Positions 57,568 through 64,000 of a stretch of 64,000 bases of DNA are shown one piece after another. The position numbers and the translations under genes were made by a program. Source of the DNA: Myxococcales bacterium (GTDB lineage: Bacteria > Myxococcota_A > Polyangia > Haliangiales > Haliangiaceae); NCBI GenBank assembly GCA_016720595.1, contig JADKKI010000007.1:248001-312000 (forward strand). Direction: 5' to 3'. The notes beneath the pieces are model-generated. The model saw nothing but the letters and a program-made list of their open reading frames with translations, did no database searches and was not told the origin of the DNA. Position 1 is the first letter of the stretch; each line of letters starts with the position of its first letter.

Positions 57568-60500
57568 ACCCGCGATGGTCAGGCCCATCTGCGCGCGCAC
57601 CGTGAAGAACTCCTCGGAGATCGAGTAGAGGACGAGCTCCTTGATCTTGTCCTTCACCTGCGGCCCGCCGACGACGACCGGCTCGGCCGAGACCATCCGC
57701 GCCGCGACCTCGAGATCGCCACACACCACGAAGCCAGCACGATGCGACACGGCGTCGACCGCGTGGCCCCACTTCGCGAGGTTGATCTCGGGCTGCGCCT
57801 GGATGAACCGACCGACGACCGCACCCAGCTGCTCGAGCACCTGCGGCGGCATCCGCTTCTGCATCTCCGGCAGGTACTGCTGGACCAGCTGCACCATGTC
57901 GGGCGGCACCGGGAACCGCGGCTGCACCATCACGATGGCGCTCATCACGACGACCTTCAGCTCGGTGTTCGTGGGGAGCAGCATCTTCAGGTAGTACTCG
58001 GGCCGCATGAACGTGAGCCGGCGGGCCGAGAGGAACGCGATCTCGCGCTCGCTCTTGCCTTGCAGCAGGTGCGGACGGACCACGAACGACGGACACAGCT
58101 CGGTCTTCTCGATCGCGTTGGCGAGCTGGATGTCCGCGGGCTTGTTGTCCTCGACGAGGAACACCTCGGGCAGCGGGACGTTCAGGACCTGCGCCACGTA
58201 ATAGAACAGCTTCGAGAACATCAGCTGATCGGTCGGCAGCTGCCGTCGATCCTTCCGCTTGATCCCGAAGTCCTTGTGCGGGAACGCCTTCATGGCGGCG
58301 ACGCCCTGCCACGAGGCGCCGAAGATCGCGCTGATGTAGCGGTTCTCGTCGGGGTGGATGAGCTTGGCCCAGGTGTCGCCGCTCATCACGTTCTTCGCCT
58401 TCACGAGGCCGCGCGGCTTGTACTGCTCGTAGAACTGCAGCTCGTCCGGATCGGCCTTCTTGAGGAACGCGAGGGTGTTACAGACGCACCACGTCTTGTC
58501 GTACTGGTGCGCGTCCATGTAGATGCGGCGCAGCGCCTTGTACGAGTCGTACTTGAACGGCTCGTTGCGCAGCATCCGCATGTGCTGCTCGACGGCCTTC
58601 TCGGTGTAGTCGGGACCCGCGACGAGATAGAGCTCGGCGAGGATCTCGGCGCGGTCGGTGCCATCAGCGCGGAGCTCGTTCTTGGGATCGAGCTGCTGCG
58701 CCACTTCGTACGCCTGCGTGGCGGACTGGTAGTGCTTGAGGCGCGAGCGATAGATCTCGCCGAGGCCATCGAACAGGCCGACGTTGATCTTGTGGAACGT
58801 CGCCGACGCCGCAGAGCCCGGCTTCGGCATCCGCTTGATCATGTCGCGGTACGCACGCTCCTGGCCCTTCCAGTCGCGCTTCGTGGTGAGCACCTTGTCG
58901 ATCGCTTCGAACGAGCGCAGCGCGCGCGGGATCATCTGCTCCGAGAGCTTCTCGGCATCGCCGAAGAAGCTGTCGAGCGCGCGGTTGTAGTAGTCCACCG
59001 CCTCGTCGAGCGACTTCAGCTCGTCGCGATAGATGGTCGCCGCCGCGTGGTAGTAGGCGCCCTTGCGGATGCCGCCGGACTCGAGCGCGATGAAGCGGTC
59101 GATGGTCTCGACGACCTTCTTCCACATCTTCTGCTCGGTGTAGAGATCGAGCACCTTCTGCAGCAGCTGGTGGTCTTCCGGAGACACCTCGAGAGCGTCG
59201 AGGTAGGCCGAGATCGCCTTCTGCGGGTTCTGGAGCTTGTCGTGATAGATCGTCGCGATCTCGTCGAGGAGCTGGACCTTCTCCTTGGCGGGCGCCGTGG
59301 TGATCAGGCCGCGCTTCGCGTGGACCACCGCCTCCCAGTCACCTTGCTGCTGCTGCAGGTCGATGACCGCCATGAGGGTGTCGCGGTGCGACGGATCGAT
59401 CTCGAGGGCCTTCTCGAACATGTTGAGCGCCTTCTTGCGCTCACCGAGGGCCTGCCGAACCATGCCGAGCCGGTTGTAGATCCGGACGACATCCGCCTCG
59501 TCCTGACCATCGCGGTGCTGCACCAGGATGGTCTGGTAGATCTTTCCGGCGTTGTCGTAGTCCGCCATCTTGAACATCAAGTCGGCGCGCCCCGTCAGCG
59601 TCGGGAGATACGTCGAGTCGATGTCGTAGGCAGACTTGTAGTAGCTGAGCGCGCGCTGGTAGTCGCCCAGCTCGTCGGCGGTCTTCGCCGCGCGGTAGTA
59701 GAGCTCGTTGAGCTCGCGCGGGTCGGCATGCAGCTGCCCGACCTTGCGGGCGAGCATGTCGACGACCGGTGACAGCTCGGCCCACTGCTGGGACTCGAAG
59801 TACAGGTTCGCCAGCGGACGGCCCGCCTCGACGTGCTCTGGATCGAGCGAGATCACCGCGGCGTACAGCTGCTTGGCGGCCTCGTTCTGCTTGAGCCGGT
59901 CCTCGTAGATCTTGCCGGCATCGAACAGCAGGCGGACCTTGTCGAGAACGACCGGGGTGTAGCTCTCCGCACGCACCATCATCTGGGCGGCCTTGAGCCA
60001 GTCACCGCGATCCGAGTACTGCTTGGTCAGGGCCTCCATCGTCGGCACGTGGGCCGGATCGATGGCGAGACCACGGAGCAGGTTCGCCTCGGCGCTGTCC
60101 GCATCGGAGAGCTGCGTGTACTGCAGCTTGCCCATGCGCCAGTACAGATCGACCTGCTTGCGCGGATCGTTGCTGAGGCGGACGAGGTGCGCCATCACGT
60201 CGACGGCACGGTCCCACTCGCTGATCTTCTCGTAGAGGCGGCCGAGCGCGTCGAGGGCACGCTGCTCGTCGGCATCGAAGCTCAGCACATCGGTGTACGC
60301 CTCGACGGCGCGATCGATGTCCTGGAGGTTCATCTCGTACGTGATGCCCATCGCGACGTAGAGATCGACGCGCTGCTGCACGTCGCTCGTCGCCATGATG
60401 TGGTTGCGGTACGTCTCGACGAGGGCTTCCCACCGGCCGGCCTGCTGATACAGGCGCGCCAGCTCGCGATAGGCCGCATAGTTGCGGTTGTCGATCGCGA

Positions 60501-63500
60501 CGATCTTCTCGAGCGCCTCGGCGGCGCGATCGAGCTTGCCGAACCGCTCCTCCCACGCCGCGGCCATGCGCTCGTACAGCGGCACGCGCTCGGCGTCGGA
60601 CGGCGAAGCGTCGAGCTGCGCCTCGAGGACCTCGAGGTACTTCTCGGACTGGTTGGTCTTCTCGTAGAGACCTTCCAGGGCACGTAGCGCGTTCAAGTTC
60701 GTGGGATCGGTGTGGAGCACCTGGTTGTAGGCGCCGATCGCCTGACCCGCATCGAACAGACGGAGGTCCCAGATCTGACCGACCTCGAGCCGGAACCGGA
60801 CGATGTTGAGCTCGTCAGTGTCGAGCTCCGCACGCTTGTTCAGGACCTCGATCAGCGGCTCCCACTGCTCGACGCGGCGGTACAGCCGATCGAGTGCGGT
60901 GAGCGCCGGGATCGACGAGGGCCCGTGGACCAACGCCTGCTGGTACGCGTGGATCGCCCCACCGAGATCCTGCATCTGCCGCTCGAGGAGCTCCGCGAGC
61001 TGGATGTACAGGTCGGTCTTCTTCTCCGCCGATGGCTCGACCGCCGCGTGGCGCTGGAGCGTCTCGATCAGCTCGGACCAGCTACCGCGCTTGCGCTGCA
61101 GCTCCGCCATGCCGCCGAGGGCGCCGGTGTGGCTCGGATCGATGCGCAGCGCCTGCTGCACCGAGTGGATCGCGTACTCGAGGTGCGAGAGGTGCTCGGA
61201 GTACCAGTGGCCGATCTTGACCCACAGGTCCGCGGCCGTGCCGCGATCCTCACGCTCGAGCTCGTTGACTCGGTTGGAGTACTCGTCGAGCAGCTCCTGC
61301 CAGCGGTTGGTCGCCGTGGCGAGGCGCTCGAGCTCGCGCGCGGTCTCCTCGTGCGCGTAGTCGCGCTTGAACGCCGCCTGGAGCACGTAGAACGCGGACT
61401 CCTGGTCGCCGATCTCGGACTCGTAGATCTTGCCGACCCGGTTCAGGATCGCGATCTGCTCTTCCACGTTCGGACGCAGCTCCGAGCGCTCGAGGAGCAC
61501 CTCGACGAGCTCGGTCCACTTGTACTGCTGCTGATAGATCGCCTCGAGGCGATCCGAGGCGGTGACGTTCGAAGGATCGGACGCCCGCACGCGCTCGTAG
61601 ACCTGCGCGGCCTTGGTCAGATCCTCGACCTTCTCTTCCCAGGTGGAGGCCGCCTGCAAGAGGTTCTCGCGACGCTGGACCTCGTCGTCGAGGACGAGCG
61701 CGCGCTTCTCGAGCACGTCGATCGCCTCTTCCCAGCGACCCTCACGCGTGAACAGCCCTTCGAGGGCCGCGAGCGCGCGGAAGTCACTCGGATCGATCGC
61801 GATGACGTGGCGCCAGGCGGCGACCGCGTCATCGACCCGGCCGAGCACGTCGCCTTCAAGCTGACCGAGCTGTGCGTACAGCTCGATCGTCTCGCTCTCG
61901 TTGATCGCGTCGGTCATCTGACCGACCTCGATGATCCGGCGCAGCGTCTGGGACAGCTCGTCCCATGCCTGCGTCGAGCGATAGAGGTGCGCGAGAGCGC
62001 GCAGCGTCTCTAGATCGTTGCCGTCGATGCGATCGGCAGCGAGCCACGCGTCGAGAGCATTGCGCTCGCGCTGGAGCTTGTCCTCCCAGATCCGACCGAG
62101 GTGCTTGTAGAGCCGGATCTGCTCCTGATCCGCCTGGGCCACGGCGACCTGGCGCTCGAGGATCTCGACGAGCTCTTCCCACCGCTCGCGGCGGGTGCAC
62201 AGCTCGGCGAGCGCCTGCAGCGCCTGCATGTCCTCACCACGGATGTCGAGGACGCGCTGCCACAGCTCGATCGCCTTGTCTTCGTTCTGCAGGGCCTCGG
62301 ACGCGATCCGGGCCATGCGCGCGTAGACGTCGGCCATCTCGGCGTCCGCCTCGGCGACGTCGATCAGCTTCTCGTAGGTCTCGAACAGCTTCGGCCACGC
62401 TTCACGGCGGAAGTGGATCGATTCGATCGCCTCGAGGGCGCGCCGGTTCCGGCTCTCCTGATCGAGGACCGAGGTGTAGCAAGCGAGCGCCTGATCGAGA
62501 TCCCCGAGCGCGTCCGAGAAGATCGCGCCGCGACGGAAGTACAGCTCGAGCTGCTCGTCGGTGTCCTGGACGACCTCGATCCGGCGACGCAGGATCTCGG
62601 CGAGGTCCTCGTACATCCCCGCGCCCAGGTACAGGCGATCGAGGGAGGCGAGCGCCTCGGGCTCCTTGGGCTCGATCTCGAGCGCGCGGAGGTGCGTCTC
62701 CACGGCGCGAGCCGCATCACGCAGCTCGAACTCGTGGACGCGCGCCATGCGGAGCAGCGTGGTCTTCTTGACCTCGCGATCCGTGGTGCGCTCGAGGGCG
62801 CGGGCGTAGGCCTCGACCTGCTGGTCCCATGCGCCGGTCTCGCCGGCGAGCCGCTCGCTCTCTTCGAGCGCGCGATCCCAGCGCGGATCCTCCACGAGCG
62901 CTTCGCTCCACCAGTGGAACGCCCTGCCCTGATCGTAGAGCCGACCCTCGGCCAGCTCCGCGAGCCGCTGGAACATCGCCTGGCGATCCGGTCCGGACAG
63001 CTTCGTGAGCTGGACCTCGTGGATCCCGTGCAGCTTGGCGAACTCGCTCGACGCCTCGTAGAGCGGCTCGAGGACCGCACCGATCTCCATCTGGAGGTGG
63101 CCGGCGTGGAACATCTCCTCGAGAGCGCCGAGCGTCTGCTCGTGCGTGGGGTGGGCCGTGAGGATCTCGCGGTAGACCTCGATCGAGCCCTTGCGATCCC
63201 CGAGCTGGTTCTGCAGCACCTGGCCGAGCCGGAACTGCAGCGCCGCAACTTCGGCATCTCCGTCCGCGAGCTGGATCTCGCGGCGCAGGATCTCCGTGAG
63301 CTCCGGCCACGCCGAGGTCGCCGAGTACAGGCGATCGAGGGCGAGGACGGCGGGCTTGTTATCGAACTCCACGTCGAGGATCCGACGCAGGGTCGAGATC
63401 GCCTTCGGGATGTCGTTGAGCTCCTGCTCGTGCACGCGCGCGAGCCGCGAGAGCAGATCGACCTGCCGCGGGACGTCGAGGGACTTCTCGCTCTCTGACT

Positions 63501-64000
63501 GATACAGCGCGGCGACCGTCGGGAAGCTCGTGGTGATCTCCGCGAGCCGCTCGAGGTGGCCCAGCGAGAGCTGGTTGCCCGAGTCGTCCTTGACCGCGCG
63601 CGCGTACGCATCGAACGCCGCGTTCGCGTTGCCGATCATCTGCTCGTGCAGCGTGGCGATCCGGTGCAGCAACTCGACCCGCGCGAGCGCGTCTTCGTTG
63701 TGGGCGACCATCACCTCGAGGACATCGACGAGCTTCGCGAACTCGCCGGCGGTCTCGTAGATCGGCTCGAGGACGCGCGCCGCCATGACGGGCTCGGTCT
63801 TGCCGTGAACGAGGCCGTCGAGCGCGTGCAGCGTCTCGGCGTGCGACGGATCCATCTCGAGCGCCTCGCGGTAGCTCTCGATCGCCCGTGCCACATCGCC
63901 GAGGCGGATCTGCCACAGGTGGCCGATCCGGTACTTGAGCGCGACGGTCTCGCCGCCGGTCTCCGACAGCTCGACCTGGCGTTCGAGGTTCGCGAGCAGG
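57565..64000 (-). CDS. Giant TPR protein (>2140 aa, N-terminus beyond the window)
   Basis: The frame is open to the right edge, so only the C-terminal ~2144 codons are present. Roughly the first 1700 residues are continuous TPR-type helix pairs with strongly repeated wording such as ALEKIVAIDNRNYAAYRELA, RVEQWEPLIEVLNKRAELDT and the turn WEELVEILERQV. The last ~400 residues are different: a mixed alpha/beta region with cysteines (TWCVCNTLAFLKKADPDELQ) and aromatic clusters (LMFSKLFYYVAQVLNVPLPE), ending in EEFFTVRAQMGLTIAG. I recognise no enzyme motif in it. Likely a cytoplasmic scaffold; proteins of this style are known from myxobacterial genomes but not characterised to my knowledge. Confidence 0.85.
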   Translation of the reverse strand, partial: LLANLERQVELSETGGETVALKYRIGHLWQIRLGDVARAIESYREALEMDPSHAETLHALDGLVHGKTEPVMAARVLEPIYETAGEFAKLVDVLEVMVAHNEDALARVELLHRIATLHEQMIGNANAAFDAYARAVKDDSGNQLSLGHLERLAEITTSFPTVAALYQSESEKSLDVPRQVDLLSRLARVHEQELNDIPKAISTLRRILDVEFDNKPAVLALDRLYSATSAWPELTEILRREIQLADGDAEVAALQFRLGQVLQNQLGDRKGSIEVYREILTAHPTHEQTLGALEEMFHAGHLQMEIGAVLEPLYEASSEFAKLHGIHEVQLTKLSGPDRQAMFQRLAELAEGRLYDQGRAFHWWSEALVEDPRWDRALEESERLAGETGAWDQQVEAYARALERTTDREVKKTTLLRMARVHEFELRDAARAVETHLRALEIEPKEPEALASLDRLYLGAGMYEDLAEILRRRIEVVQDTDEQLELYFRRGAIFSDALGDLDQALACYTSVLDQESRNRRALEAIESIHFRREAWPKLFETYEKLIDVAEADAEMADVYARMARIASEALQNEDKAIELWQRVLDIRGEDMQALQALAELCTRRERWEELVEILERQVAVAQADQEQIRLYKHLGRIWEDKLQRERNALDAWLAADRIDGNDLETLRALAHLYRSTQAWDELSQTLRRIIEVGQMTDAINESETIELYAQLGQLEGDVLGRVDDAVAAWRHVIAIDPSDFRALAALEGLFTREGRWEEAIDVLEKRALVLDDEVQRRENLLQAASTWEEKVEDLTKAAQVYERVRASDPSNVTASDRLEAIYQQQYKWTELVEVLLERSELRPNVEEQIAILNRVGKIYESEIGDQESAFYVLQAAFKRDYAHEETARELERLATATNRWQELLDEYSNRVNELEREDRGTAADLWVKIGHWYSEHLSHLEYAIHSVQQALRIDPSHTGALGGMAELQRKRGSWSELIETLQRHAAVEPSAEKKTDLYIQLAELLERQMQDLGGAIHAYQQALVHGPSSIPALTALDRLYRRVEQWEPLIEVLNKRAELDTDELNIVRFRLEVGQIWDLRLFDAGQAIGAYNQVLHTDPTNLNALRALEGLYEKTNQSEKYLEVLEAQLDASPSDAERVPLYERMAAAWEERFGKLDRAAEALEKIVAIDNRNYAAYRELARLYQQAGRWEALVETYRNHIMATSDVQQRVDLYVAMGITYEMNLQDIDRAVEAYTDVLSFDADEQRALDALGRLYEKISEWDRAVDVMAHLVRLSNDPRKQVDLYWRMGKLQYTQLSDADSAEANLLRGLAIDPAHVPTMEALTKQYSDRGDWLKAAQMMVRAESYTPVVLDKVRLLFDAGKIYEDRLKQNEAAKQLYAAVISLDPEHVEAGRPLANLYFESQQWAELSPVVDMLARKVGQLHADPRELNELYYRAAKTADELGDYQRALSYYKSAYDIDSTYLPTLTGRADLMFKMADYDNAGKIYQTILVQHRDGQDEADVVRIYNRLGMVRQALGERKKALNMFEKALEIDPSHRDTLMAVIDLQQQQGDWEAVVHAKRGLITTAPAKEKVQLLDEIATIYHDKLQNPQKAISAYLDALEVSPEDHQLLQKVLDLYTEQKMWKKVVETIDRFIALESGGIRKGAYYHAAATIYRDELKSLDEAVDYYNRALDSFFGDAEKLSEQMIPRALRSFEAIDKVLTTKRDWKGQERAYRDMIKRMPKPGSAASATFHKINVGLFDGLGEIYRSRLKHYQSATQAYEVAQQLDPKNELRADGTDRAEILAELYLVAGPDYTEKAVEQHMRMLRNEPFKYDSYKALRRIYMDAHQYDKTWCVCNTLAFLKKADPDELQFYEQYKPRGLVKAKNVMSGDTWAKLIHPDENRYISAIFGASWQGVAAMKAFPHKDFGIKRKDRRQLPTDQLMFSKLFYYVAQVLNVPLPEVFLVEDNKPADIQLANAIEKTELCPSFVVRPHLLQGKSEREIAFLSARRLTFMRPEYYLKMLLPTNTELKVVVMSAIVMVQPRFPVPPDMVQLVQQYLPEMQKRMPPQVLEQLGAVVGRFIQAQPEINLAKWGHAVDAVSHRAGFVVCGDLEVAARMVSAEPVVVGGPQVKDKIKELVLYSISEEFFTVRAQMGLTIAG

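Overview
The window is very GC-rich, densely coded DNA. The best guess is a Myxococcota (Kofleriaceae/Haliangium-like) chromosome. That rests on gene content rather than a marker gene: two Hanks-type Ser/Thr kinases with unusual C-termini, two class III nucleotide cyclases, many lipoproteins, a NHL-repeat lipoprotein, an IgGFc-binding-type lipoprotein, very long TPR and coiled-coil proteins, and eCIS-core (DUF4157) domains. No rRNA, CRISPR array, transposase or phage gene was seen.

Layout. 1-1.5 kb: the end of a cyclopropane-fatty-acid-synthase-like methyltransferase, convergent with a membrane fatty-acid desaturase. 1.6-12.8 kb: exported proteins, including two divergent lipoproteins sharing a DGKSD module (one a phospholipase D), a VIT/P-domain/vWA protein, an SGNH hydrolase lipoprotein, an HELGH membrane protein and an S9 peptidase of the glutamyl-endopeptidase type. 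12.8-14.6 kb: an orphan GHKL ATPase. 14.8-21.6 kb: a copper/silver efflux operon (small Cys-pair protein, CusC-, CusB- and CusA-like) with a perfect 20-bp palindrome before the CusC-like gene. 21.6-23.5 kb: DUF4272 protein, cupin and zinc-ribbon protein.

23.5-27.3 kb is an accessory patch next to tRNA-Phe. It holds three copies of a ~191-bp repeat with 14-bp terminal inverted repeats, a frameshifted PD-(D/E)XK nuclease with an intact unknown partner overlapping it, another unknown gene, and a broken ferredoxin. 27.4-40.9 kb returns to chromosomal regulation and envelope genes: kinases, acetyltransferases, SRPBCC proteins, lipoproteins and a HAMP-cyclase.

40.9-55.0 kb is the most unusual block. 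It contains a propeller-AAA(degenerate)-AAA ATPase of the type linked to extracellular contractile injection systems, a 40-aa membrane peptide, two helical-repeat proteins, a HEAT-like protein, a multi-pass membrane protein, and a 2006-aa protein with two HExxH eCIS-core domains, a hydrophobic segment and a very long coiled coil. No sheath, tube or baseplate gene is present, so this is either a satellite of an injection system encoded elsewhere or a separate system. After tRNA-Leu come an FHA-GAF-cyclase and, convergent with it, a >2100-residue TPR protein that runs off the right edge; a shared 12-bp motif supplies the stop codons of both.

Across the window many genes have a TAnnnT -10-like hexamer only 6-10 nt before the start codon and no Shine-Dalgarno sequence, which points to frequent leaderless transcription. 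These signals were used to choose several starts.
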